Below are positions 9,015 through 20,276 of a stretch of 53,589 nucleotides of DNA, in pieces; position 1 is the stretch's first letter, and each line of letters begins with the position of its first letter. This stretch comes from Laetiporus sulphureus 93-53 (taxonomy: Eukaryota; Basidiomycota; Agaricomycetes; Polyporales; Laetiporaceae). The stretch spans positions 201,243 through 254,831 of the forward strand of contig NW_024468564.1 of NCBI RefSeq assembly GCF_001632365.1. The letters run 5' to 3'. The notes under the pieces are model-generated. The model did not search any database, was not told where the DNA came from, and was given only the letters and a program-made list of their open reading frames with translations. The translations under genes were made by a program, and so were the position numbers.

Positions 9015-9524
9015 TGAGGAGAAACAATCTGAAGTTTCATCCTCTACATGGCTGGTCTTATATACATGTACAGCGGGCTATCTTACCTAAGCTACCTATC
9101 TACGGGTATAAGCTAATGGCTGTACGTGAAACAATAGGATGTCCAGAAGTAGAACAATGAGTGGGGAGATCGATGGTTGCCACAGTAATGCATGTGCACA
9201 TCGTGCCTATCTTGGTCTCCCTTTATTCTCCGGTGTGAACATCGTGCCTATCTGGGCTTCTGGCTAAACTAATAGGAAGCGGAAGGCCGATGCATAACAA
9301 CAGTCCTTGTTCCCTTTGTTCCCAAATGGGTGCCTCTATTGTATCCTGGAATAGACAGGTCCGACCGTATCATCCGCGGGTCTGGACCATAACATGTGAT
9401 GTGGACTATCACCTGATCTCTACGTGTCACGTCTGTGGCTGAGTGGCATGAAATATTGGTGAAGCACATGATCCGTGGCGTGAGAAAAGTCAGTGTGTGG
9501 AGTTTGTGGCAAAAATCTGTGACA
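9015..9524 (-). repeat. Related LTR (solo or 5' LTR of a disrupted element)
   Basis: Its organisation matches the 7564-8117 LTR. On the minus strand it starts TGTCACAGATTTT at 9524, has a TATA box (GTATATAAG, 9057-9065) at the same distance from the far end, and terminates CTCA at 9015. The middle is diverged. AGTAG occurs just outside both ends (about 9009-9013 and 9525-9529), a candidate 5-bp target duplication with one base of slack. It indicates a second subfamily of the same element. Confidence 0.6.
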
Positions 9525-10449
9525 AGTAGGCGAGCACTAACAAGATGCAAAATTGGTAAAAATGTTTGCTGCGCAAATGAATGCTGCAGCGCACTGGTTG
9601 TAGGATTTTCCCTGATAAGATACTAATCACAAATTGATGTAAAAATAATTGCTTTCTCTAAAAAGGTACTTGTCAAACATATTACAAAACAATAATGGTT
9701 TCCCAATTAAGGTACTATCAAAAAAGGCAAGTCAGTCACGTGACTTGTGCGGGCGCTTGTCGAGTCGAGGTGTTGCAAGATGGATAGCGCAGTGGATATG
9801 GCGATAGTAGCGCTATAAGTTTGAGACAAGGCTATAGAGCAACGGGGCTCATAACCTGTTTAACTTATAGTTTGCTGGAGTAGAAGATGCCTTGTCAGGC
9901 TAGAGGACTTGGATTCATTCACGCTGTAGCTACTCAGTATATATACATGTGGGATGAGACCCTGTACACCGTTCGTGGACCTCTGGTACCTACAGTAACG
10001 TGATATTTACATAAATGAGTAATATCGTGCTAATACATTTAGCCCAGTGGCAACAGGTATTGTCCAATGGTATATTACTCTTTTGTCAATGTCCATATTG
10101 TATAATCCTGTCAGATTATACGATTGGTCCCTGTGAATGGAACACTCCTAGATGTCTCCAGAACCTTCGGTGAGTTTCTATGACATTCTATTCCCTGCAC
10201 ATAATTGTCACGTCACGTCGTACATGATCGATCGTGTAGATCATATCAGGATACAACCGTTCCTTCAACATGTCATTCCAGAGCGTCGTTAACATCGCAC
10301 ATGGGTGTATGGGTCACCCTGCTGTGGAGTCTCATCTGCACTCTATGAGCATCCTTGCACCTTGTAGTAACATTAAGATAGTCTCGTAATCAGATGGTAT
10401 GGGAGGTGTTGTGCAGGGAAACAGGCCGGGAGATTCGGTAGCGCCACTA
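9525..10449. other. No gene recognised
   Basis: The stretch is AT-rich with only short frames. A tRNA-like A-box (TAGCGCAGTGGA, near 9784) is present, but no cloverleaf can be drawn. I see no supported feature. Confidence 0.5.
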
Positions 10450-10479
10450 CATCAGCAAAAAGTCCGACCACCGATCTGG
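10450..10479 (+). repeat. Left terminal inverted repeat
   Basis: This 30-bp end is shared in inverted form with 13139-13168 (one mismatch), and in direct form with 51623-51652 (four mismatches by eye). It is preceded by TA. Confidence 0.65.
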
Positions 10480-13138
10480 GCCTGACTACGCCCAATGTAC
10501 ATTATCTGCTATTGACTACCCCACCTGCCAGGTGACCGACAGATAAGTCAGATTTGTAACCTCTTAGGGTCTGACTACCATCATCGGGCCAGGCCTACTG
10601 CCACCGGTCAGACAAAGATAGTCAATACCCCCATGTTGTCAGGTAATGTACAGATAGGCTGCCATCTGGCAGACAATATCTCAGCTGTCAGTTGATGTCT
10701 GGGCAATTCTGGGCAATGTGCCGCACCCTCAGATTAAAATTCAGCCGCTCAGATGAATCATTGCCCAGAAAGCCAAATGATTGACTAGCCAGGATATAGT
10801 AGTTGTTGATTGTGTAAATAGAAATTCATTTTAATATTACGACATGTACATGCGAAAGATGCCACACATGAATGGTATCAGCGTGGACTCACATAACTCT
10901 TCTACCTCTTCAACCTTCAAGATGTGGGCACACTCCAGACAGCCAAGGAGCATCCTTGACAGCACGCGAACGAGTCGATGTGAGCCCTGCAAAGTCACAT
11001 CCATCAGCTCTCCTTTGGAACCACTTCCTTGGTCGTCTGGAGCACGCGCGCATCTTGAATGATCACTGCCCACTTCATCGTCCATGGACCTCTATGATGT
11101 GCAAACAAACAGATGTCAGCCATGCTGGACCACTCTATCCAGCACCTCCTTCTCTCAGCCATTCACGGACTTGACAGCGCACGAATGGAGCAGACATGAG
11201 CTGTCTCAAGTCATGCTCGGCCACTCTGCCCCTGCCCCTCTTGATGTGTTGTTGCACTTGCATGTACGCATCAAGAATGTCGAATGTCTGTTTTTGTACT
11301 GGCGGTGGAGTAAATTAAGGCTCAGGAGATCAAATCCTCACATAGACAGACATACCTCGTAATTGACCTTGTACACACAGAATCCAGAGTTCAGGTTGAT
11401 GAGGTGGGTCACCGATGGGCAGATCTGATTGACGATCAGGGAGTCTGCAGCTTAAGGTTCCTGCAGATCCATGACATACCCATTCTGCTGCGATTCGTGC
11501 AGACTTATTGTGCAGTTGTCTCTGGGATTGACCCTTCCAGCTCCCACAAAGTGACAGGGAGATTGTAATCAGGATGCCTGCATGTCCCAGACGTCAAAAG
11601 AAGTATGCAGGAGTGGCTGGGCATGACTTTGAGAAGCTCACCGTTGCTTACTCGTTCGCGAGCTGTTGAGATCCGTGAACGAAAATGGACAGCACAACGA
11701 TGCGATGCTGTGGGAAGGAAGAGGATGCGCAGGTGGTGGGTATATGCGCCTTTGTGTGGACGGTGACACACCAATAAAACCACTCACCTGTGTGTATGCA
11801 TACCATGCATACCACCCTCAGACATCCTCATGTCCTCTATCCAGCCCGTCCAATGCCAATCGTGGGGGAGCTGGACCCAGCGAATGCTCGCCAGACAGAG
11901 ATGGCTCTGTGTGGCCTATGCTCGCTCATCACCCTGTATCCATCCTCCATCAGCACCTTCCCGATAAAAACCACATATGCAATCATACGAAGTCATTTGC
12001 GGGTACATCGATGCTCGAGAGCGTCGCCAAGGTCAATGACCGGCAAGAGGTTCCTCAGTACGGCCAAACCGCTTCATGCCGCTCGCTAAGTCTTGGGCGA
12101 CTTCCCTCCGGTGGCTTGCAGCTGCACTCCTTAAGTCACATTGTTCAGGGACAGGCACAGAGGGTGAGGAAACATGCTGTGATAAGAAAAATCAATGTGA
12201 GCAGATAGCGAGATGTTGATGAGAAGAAAGCACACGATGCAGTATAGAAGGTGCAGCACGTCTCTTTCCTCGTCCGTTCGCTTAGTAAGCAAGCACAAGC
12301 GTTCGACCCCTGTTCGACCTCCACGCTCAGCGTGCTCGACATTCGCTTCTTGCGCTGGGCTCGTCACCACTCGAAGTTCACTGTAAGAATCAGTATGTTA
12401 ACGCACATAGTCTGCCTACAAGCTATTCCACAACTGAACCAAATCTCACTATGTTGACCCTTAACATCGCGGTTTAACGCTTGTCCAGATGGAACAATTA
12501 CCGTTAACGATGGAAGAGCACAAAGAAAAGTAACCTGGGGCTGCAAATGATACGTTCATATAATGGACCATGTCGTCGGAGCTTGAATCTCTGAGCAGTG
12601 ATGTCACTTGATGACTACCATCTATGGTAAGACACCTTCCTAATGTGTTTTGCACGTGATGCTAATTCAAGGCACTGCGACAATTTTTAGGAGACATGAC
12701 GGGCCACGGCTGCATAATTGCATAAGTGACTATCTCACACAATGAAACTTATGGTGCACGCTTTTTGCTGATTGGTGAGGATGATGCTGACATACCCTTT
12801 GCCATGTTACATCTCTTCCATGTTATGTTACAATACATTATACCATCTACTTTACAATATATTATATTTCAGTCTGTCCATTAGTATCAAGGCCTCCCAC
12901 ACTGTAGCATTGGATATCAGATATATGGTGCATATGCCTCAGACAGCCATCTGCACATCAATCCTACCTTGCAATATCTGCATATATCTATCACCGGCAG
13001 TCTGTTATGTGCCAGAAAACACATACCTGACTGGGAATGAGCAGGTCTGCCGCCACTGGTCCCTATGGAGTATTTTCTGCCAATATCTTTGAATGCCTGC
13101 TCTTGCAATATGGCAGGGGTACTGACTACCATTTCTGT

Positions 13139-13168
13139 CCAGATCGGTGATCGGACTTTTTGCTGATG
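13139..13168 (-). repeat. Right terminal inverted repeat
   Basis: It is the inverted copy of 10450-10479 with a single C/T difference at position 19, and is followed by TA at 13169-13170. Confidence 0.65.
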
Positions 13169-13436
13169 TACAGCCACAGCGGAGTACAAATAGGAGACCC
13201 AACAAACTCTGCACAATTGTCACGCTGTGCAACCGTTTTTCACTCTCTGCCTCCACTCCGACGCTGCACGTACTACATTCTGCTATACGGTCTGGCAACG
13301 AGACTACATAGCATAAAGATTACCTTCAACTTTCTCTACATAAGATCTGGGGCCATGCCGTGCACTGGATAATAACTGATTATCGTAGAGGAAGCCGGAT
13401 CGCTGCCAATTGCTCGGTTGACTGACGCCTCTCCAG

Positions 13437-14546
13437 TCATGAGCCGAAAGACTTGCGGGCAAGTTTCTGAGCAGTTCGAGCCTCCCAGACAAGTATGAAG
13501 GCAGTGAGGGCACCAGATATAATGATGGGCACAATGGTCCTCGCATGTCGCCAACCATCTGCCAACCCTGATGTGACTGCAAACACGAACAGGATGAGTG
13601 CAACTGCGACAATACGACTTCAGCTCGAACGTGCTGCGCAGACAGACATATGACTCACTGGTCAGCAAGGATGCCCGGTTCGTGTCCATTGTGTTGATCC
13701 CCTTCAGATAGGACGCCTTACTGTCATGTACAACTGTTGCGCCGGAAGCAGGACAAGTATAAGGGAGTTCCATGACGAAGCAGACGATGGTGATGAAGTG
13801 ATATACACAGGGCCATGTACGTCACGAGGGCAGCACTTATGATCAGCGCAATTACTTGTACAGGATGAAGCTCAGCATCGATGCAGAAGGCACGCACCAG
13901 AACGCTCACCGTTCCCATGAACGCAACCAGCGCCTCGGACTGGACGCTGGGTACCGGGAACATCTGCATGACGATGTGCATCACAGACAGTGTATTCAGA
14001 GCCGCACCTGTCAGTGGTGGATGAGGCACTAGGAACACGGAACAGATCCATGTGGAACAGACTCACCCGTGCCCATGAATGCTCGTAGACGATGAGGGCG
14101 TCTCGGAACGTACCAAGTCCGCGCCCGAGGGAAGTGAAAGACATACACCAAGTACCGGAGATGAAAACGTATTCTGCATAGCATCGCATCAGCTAAAGAG
14201 CTTAATTGGAAGCGGACGGAACGCACTGGGATTATACAAGTCATTCAAGCGTCCACTCTGAAGAAAACAATACGCCGGAGGTTGCATACGGCATTTACGC
14301 TGAGTAAAAATGGCAAGGAAGATAAGCCGGTATGTGCTGATGATCCAGACAGAGACACTTTAGCGATGCCGGGGTCGATACAAATGGGCAGAATGGCCAC
14401 GAAGAGAGCAAAGTTGTTGAGCGCGTCGATGATAGAGCAAAGCAAAAGACGATGAGGAGGACGATTCTACGGAAGGAGGAGAGTGTGCTCAGGTCTGAGC
14501 CCAGACGGGCCGACCGTGCAGAGTCTGTCAGTGGTGTGTCCGACAT
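13437..14546 (-). pseudogene. MFS transporter pseudogene (DHA2-like)
   Basis: The minus strand from ATG 14546 shows recognisable pieces of a fungal multidrug-type major facilitator: FRRIVLLIVFCFA, then in another frame DALNNFALFVAILPICID, then VWIISTYRL, SGRLNDLYNP after a possible intron, and a last-helix block with WRHARTIVPIIISGAL and the tail WEARTAQKLARKSFG before a stop at 13437. Consecutive segments lie in different frames without usable splice sites and much of the middle is missing, so I read it as a frameshifted, internally shortened gene. An intact homologue would be a plasma-membrane drug/H+ antiporter. Its position next to P450 genes fits an exporter of a metabolic locus. Confidence 0.6.
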
Positions 14547-15630
14547 GGCTTAGGCGAACTCTGCCTGGTAGGGGGAGGTGCTAGGGCGAGACGGAGAGGG
14601 ACTTGCGCTCTGGGACAGATCGGGAATTTTCCTGAGATGCATCATACAACCCATCCAGCTCGAAACCATGCGCACAGCATGCCGAACGAGCATGGATGGC
14701 TATCACAATGGAAGCAGAAGCTCGCTTTCAAATAAATATGATGACTCCGTTATTCAGAAGAGGAGCTGTACGAGGAGCTGTACGCATTTTGATCATCAGT
14801 CCGATGTCAACGGCATGTATGTCGTGCTCATCCACTTCCGACACAGCAAACGGATAATGTCTCAATGGCATGACTGCCATCGATATCAACTCTGCGAAAA
14901 AAGAGACCGAACACTTCTGACCGGTCAGATGTCTTGACGTGTATCCAGCCGAGCAGATACCCCGTTCATCACCATCCTGCAGTACTGATCAGACAGGAGA
15001 GACGTGCCTTGCTTCTTCCTTGTGACTCGTGATTCGTGAACTCATTAGCTAGATGCTTCCTGCACAAAATACAGACAACATGAACAGCTCCGAGCGGCAT
15101 GTGCCAAAGCAGCGTATCTCCCACTGAAAAGCAAGTTCAAGTGTAGATGTGCTCGTGATCCCTCTCCAGACACTCGCCTGCTTGATGGGGAAGAAGGTCT
15201 GAAGTTCACAAGGTTGAGACATGGGAGAGACAGGGACTGCGGCGTTTCGTATCTGAGTCACCGGTCTATATTTACCTCAAAGCGCGTAACGTTTCCGGCC
15301 GGGCGCTCGCCACAAAAGGTACTATGAACGGACTGCGTGAACAGCCGGGCTCTAAAAATTGGTCAAAGCTCCGGGCATCTCACCTCAACGCCACTGTTCT
15401 CACGCATGTATCACTCTTCCATGATTGATTAGTCTTGTTGCGATACTTTACTTTGATCCGATCATGGTGAACAGCACACGAGGTATGTTAATATGACTTC
15501 GCATTTTCCCAAGTCTTGCATAGCTTCTGCCGAATACTTAAGTAAGGTAATAAGCTAAGCAACGGGGTTTCTACGTTCTAAAAGGGCGAGCCCTCCGGTG
15601 CAATTGCCGCACAGCAGTCCGCTTGCCAAC
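14547..15630. other. No gene recognised
   Basis: I see only short frames on both strands. A 12-bp unit (GAGGAGCTGTAC) is repeated twice near 14760. No domain or RNA is recognisable. Confidence 0.5.
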
Positions 15631-17785
15631 ATGACAGGACCGAATCTACATCTGAATAGCTCCATGGGCTGCCTTTTCATTGGCAATCTGTTTGCCATCA
15701 TGTAGGCTGCAGTCGATTCTCTTATGGTGCCTCTCGTTGTAATCAACACCTCCAGACTATACGGCTTGACCTGCGCTCAAGTTTTGTACTATATTTGGGA
15801 GTACCCGACCGATAGTTGGAGGATCCGAGTGCTAGTACGTGACTATCAATTGATGCGACGGGTTCCTAAGTCAGTGCTATTTATCATTAGGTTGCTCTGC
15901 TATGGTACGTCTGGTGTGCTGCGGTGGAGGCAACGTTCTTCTGCGCCTCATGCCATTGATAGGATTTTCGACACGGCGATTACCATCGCGAATAGCCAAG
16001 TGAGCGAACATATATACTGACTGCAAATTATGTGCTCAACGTTGCCCGCAGATTATGTGGCACTACTTTATTCAAGGACATAGTAACTCCCTCAACCTTA
16101 CTTCGCTTGCACTGTCCGTACTTTCCGATCTAAGCTGCCTGTAACGTCTAACAGACACACTGTAGCCCCTTCGAGGTCCGCAGTCGAAACCTTCACGCAC
16201 TTACAACGCTAACCTCGTATCCATAGATTGAGTATGTATTTTCGGCAAGTAGCAACGCAGTTCGTTTTATGGCCTTCAAAAAATGTTATGATATGACAGG
16301 CCATCACTACCCTGGTAGTTCAATGGTGCGATTGCGGTTATCCGATTGCCATTATGAGTTGCTCTAACATTTGTGCATAGCTACTACATGCTTCAAATTT
16401 GGAGACGTGAGTTCTCGTACATTACGTCTCGTTCTCCTTCATACAATCTGCGCAGTGCTGCGAAAGAAATGGTACAACCTCCCTATGACAATCATAATTG
16501 TCAGTAGCTTTTCGGCCATCTGCACCGGCACGTCGTGTCAGACTGACAGCTCTGTAGGTCCTCACGGCTGTCGTATCTTGCGGTTGGTCAAAACGCCAGT
16601 CTCAGCGATATCCCCACTGACATTGGCACTCCCCAGCATGCGGACTATGTATGTGCGATGTTCATGACTCTTCATGCAACTAATCCGCGACCCAGGGCTT
16701 GCGTGCATCACGTGAGTAAGATTGGAGTCTGATAGTGACAAGCCATCGCTGATTGTGCCCCAGAATCCAGGTTCCTCAACTCCCGGCCGTTTTCATTCAT
16801 GTAAAGGTCCGCGAGGATAGCCATCGTCTTGTTGAAATAGTCCGCTGATCTTGAAATAGATCCCCGCTACAGTGGAACCTGTGTTGGGATTAACCGCAGA
16901 CATCTACATCACTGTCACGTTGATCTGGGCCTTGAATGGAGAAAGGACGGGCTTCAAGCAGTGGGTTGCAATGCATTCTGACTGCCCTAATTCTCATGCA
17001 TACATCATTGCGATTGGTCTGCAGTACCAACACGCTGATTAATAGACTCATCATGTATGCGGTGAACCGCGGCATCATGACCGCGTACGTTGACTCCTAC
17101 ACCGTGTTCTCTACCTATCTGACCGCCATGCTGTTAGGCTCGTCCAATTTCTGCACTTAGTCACAGTGAGTGTTACATCGGTGTCCTGCAGGGTTTAACA
17201 CATGCGCTCCCTTTCAGTTTGTAGCCTGCAGTGGTGACGTCTTTTACTGGGCACTGTTCCACTACCCAGGTACTAAACGTACGTAATTACACAGCAGCCC
17301 CCACCCCACCCCACCCCTTTCTATTACCAATACTGACATAGGGACGGATATAGTCTACATCAACTCTGCAATCGCTATGTGAGCCTGACATCGCCGTCCA
17401 TCCTGACGATATCTCTTGACCCCAGACCCGGGCAGCAGACTCAACGCGCGTCACTACCTACGTTCCAATGGCAAATTTTACCTCTCGACTGGTCTGTATA
17501 TGGAGGACATCCCGATGAATGTGCTGGACGGCTCAGAAGACGGGTCGCCAAAAAGACTATTTTCACGGTATGTACTGGCTTTGTTGTGACAAGCTCGGAA
17601 TCGATGCCGACTCCCTGCGTTCCAGCCGCGCCGAGCCTCCGGAAGGTTCCTCGATGACTGTCATCGTCATCTCATCTGAAACAGTTCAACAGAACGGCGT
17701 ATCTGGTGGTATCGGCGGCCCTGCTGAATCGACCAATAGGACAAGTTTCCCCGGTCGAGTGGATGAAGAGATGCTCGGCCGTTGA
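15631..17785 (+). CDS. Multi-exon membrane protein, DUF6534-like
   Basis: Hand-joined exons give MTGPNLHLNSS, then a first helix with LYGLTCAQVLYYIWEYPTD; VALLWIFDTAITIANSQ; IMWHYFIQG; YYMLQIWRLLRKKWYNL; DIYITVTLIWAL; the signature NTLINRLIMYAVNRGIMTA; LVQFLHLVT; VFYWALFHYP; and VYINSAIAILNARHYLRSNG. This is the layout of the seven-helix fungal DUF6534 family of unknown function. Most joins use GT-AG introns of 45-70 nt. I could not join the stretch 16090-16370 cleanly, and the last intron leaves the C-terminal frame uncertain (ending EEMLGR at 17785), so the gene may be slightly damaged. Its 3' end is duplicated at 51100-51622. Confidence 0.62.
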
Positions 17786-18066
17786 GCAACATTCACGGCA
17801 TTCGTGCTTTTGAACAGGCATCAAAAGCATTTAGAGTACATATGATGAGAATCTTATGCAAAAAAATGCAGGCGACTGGTTCACAGAACGAGAGTCGTGT
17901 ATGTCGCATTCAGGGATGTCGTACACGCCTCGGCTCAATGTTATTACTTTACTTGCGACATCAACGTCCACCGCAGGACGGACCAAATCACCTATTTCCT
18001 TCGCGCACCCGCCGAAATTTCCGGGAATTGGGATCTTTCAGCCGGCCCGCATTCGTGCATTTGACC

Positions 18067-20276
18067 TCAATCTGATGTTGCATTGATTACTTCGAAGATC
18101 AATGCTGAGAGCTTCTCTGAGCGAGGGCGTATGTCGCACTTGAATTCCGCAGGATAACTAGGGTTCTTCAGTCGATGCGTCGAGCTGCAAATACTGGCTT
18201 CGAACATACCTCGCGATTCCAGGAGCGAAACAGGCGACAGGGATGATCTCCTTTCCGTCAGCGCCGCGGGCTCTCCGAATATTCAGGGTAGCGACGATAT
18301 TCGCGATCGCCATCCATGCATTGGCATCCGCAAAGTGGCGACCGGGACAAATCCTGAGGATAAGGAAGGATTCAGTTTTCAGCCACCTGCGGCATTCTAG
18401 CTGTGGCTTACCGTCTACCAAAACCAAAGACGGCCTTTCTTGGGTCCGTCAGGTCTGCAGTTTTGGAATCCATATCCGCAAAACGCTGTGGATTAAATGT
18501 ATCTGGCTCTGGGTACAGATCCTCATCGCGCATCATTCCCCTTGGAGAAGTCATGTAGACGGTGAGTAGACAGGCAGATGCCACAAGGATAGTGTGAATT
18601 CTGACCATATGTTCGATATTACCATCGAGCCGCCGGGAAGGTCAAAGCCTCGATACTCGTCGTCGGCCATCAACCTATGCGTTATACCTACAATTTGGTT
18701 AATGGTAGCGGCAAGCAGCGGATCAATTAATGGACCTAGAGGAAGCGGCGGATTCCATCTTCAACGGTCAGAGTGGCATCAGCTGCGCGCATACTCTACT
18801 GGTGAGAGTCGTACCGGTACACCTCCTTGAGAACGCACTCAAGGAATGGAAGAGATGCGCGATCTTCGAGCTCCGGCAAGCGCTGATTGCCGACCACTTT
18901 GTCGATCTCGTCTTGTGCCTTTCGGTAAACTTCCGGATGCATGACCATTGCGAGCAGAAAGGTCGAAAGTGCAATAGCTGACTGTAGAACAACAACTCGA
19001 ACGATGGAGCGACTAAACACTTCTACCAAGCTTACTGTATCAATGCCGGCTGCGAGCATGCATGTCAATAACAGATCACACGCAGCAGCTATCTGTGACG
19101 AACCTGCATACAAGACCGAGGCGGCTCCTTTGATATCTTCTTCGTAGTCTTCTGGCCACTGTGATCTGCCAGGGTCGTGGAGAAGAGATGCAACAAAGCA
19201 TTGTCGGGAAGTTCCCACTGCCTTTATGCAGGTCAATGTTGGCTTCGATGCTATGACGTCAACAACTGACTAGTTCGCGTTTAACTTTCTGGAATGGTTC
19301 ATTCGTGACCTTTCTCAGCAGCGTTTTGAGCCTCAGTGCCTTGCGCTTGAATCCAGCTCCGGGCATCCACGTCGGTATATATTTCACTGTAACAATTGTT
19401 GAGCGGTATGTCTTTTGTGTGACGCATGATATAAAGCATCTCACGTGGAGGGATCAGATCCACTAGAGTAGCTGCTATGACTCCGGTTGCGGTCGTTCCT
19501 TCGACGACCTCAATCATGTCATGCAACGCCTTGTCCTTTCGCGACCTCAGGCCATGTCCGTAAGCAGTCTCAAGGATCAGTGCACCGGTAAACCTAACAC
19601 AAGGAGCACGTCATGCGATGACTGATGTGATGGAAGCATTACTCGAACCGCTTGAAATGCACCTTGGCCTCTTTAGGGTGTTCGCACAACTCCGACAAGA
19701 GAAAGCACGTCTCTCGCCGCTGCAGGACCCGGAAATCCGTGATGGTTTCAGGACTGTTATAGGCAGCTTGTATCCACTGCCTTTGCCGACGCCAGCGCTT
19801 GCCATAGGGTAGGAAAGCGGCAACGCGATCCCAGCCAATTCTTAGAAAGCTCAGCGGGGAAAAGAGGTCGTACTGAATAGAAATACTGACAGCTCGGTCA
19901 TCAATGTAAATTTGGGCCGGTCTGAATACTTCGAACCTCTTCGATCGAGCAACTCCTTCGCCACAGGCAAAGAGTTCAGAACCAAGACCGAATAACCAAG
20001 GATTGGAGTGTATAAAATGTTTCCTGCAGTTCATTTAGGTGAATTTCACGCTGAGGCGGTAAAATGAAAGAAGGACCTACCGTACAACTTCGACCACTCA
20101 TGGAACCTCTTGTACGGATAACCAGCTGGTATTTGGTGCGCGCTGCCTACGATGGGAATAGGATGAGGCCCGGGTGGCAGATGTCTAGTGGGCCGGCGGA
20201 CTACCATATGGAAGGAGATCGTTAACATCAACAAAACAATCAGGCCGAGAGCGACGAGTTCAGTGACGTTGCGCAT
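18067..20276 (-). CDS. Cytochrome P450 monooxygenase, copy 1
   Basis: About 13 exons join cleanly. The start is ATG 20276, with an N-terminal membrane helix ([16 protein letters not shown]) and a proline hinge ([14 protein letters not shown]). Further features are the C-helix [17 protein letters not shown], the I-helix oxygen motif AGIDTSA, the ExxR motif EVYR, a PxRF-like NPQRF, and the haem loop FGFGRRICPG (Cys near 18347). It ends [14 protein letters not shown]..., TGA 18067. All residues expected for an ER-anchored P450 that takes electrons from CPR are present. It resembles basidiomycete P450s usually annotated as O-methylsterigmatocystin-oxidoreductase-like; the substrate is unknown. 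Several 5' splice sites are weak (GTTCGA, GTCCAT), but the same introns recur in copy 2, which supports the model. Confidence 0.82.

Larger units (their letters stand above)
10450..13168. mobile_element. Putative non-autonomous DNA transposon with 30-bp terminal inverted repeats and TA flanks
   Basis: The left end 10450-10479 (starts CATCAGCAAAAAGTCCGA) and the right end 13139-13168 are inverted copies matching at 29 of 30 positions. Both are flanked by TA (10448-10449 and 13169-13170), as expected for elements that insert at TA, such as Tc1/mariner/pogo types. Inside the left end there are several copies of a short GTCAGRYAATGT-like subterminal motif. The 2.7-kb interior holds only short frames and I recognise no transposase, so it is probably non-autonomous or decayed. 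The superfamily is uncertain. Confidence 0.6.

Noticed and set aside
9770..9850. tRNA gene or tRNA-derived SINE (A-box-like TAGCGCAGTGGA, B-box-like GTTTGAGAC)
   Set aside because: No acceptor stem or proper anticodon arm can be folded, and the B-box is off consensus.
11666..12208. 180-codon plus-strand frame inside the inverted-repeat element
   Set aside because: No transposase motif, odd composition and no homologous-looking segments; treated as chance.
17300..17330. CCCCA-repeat tract
   Set aside because: Short microsatellite inside an intron of the DUF6534-like gene; no telomere-like or structural significance can be supported.
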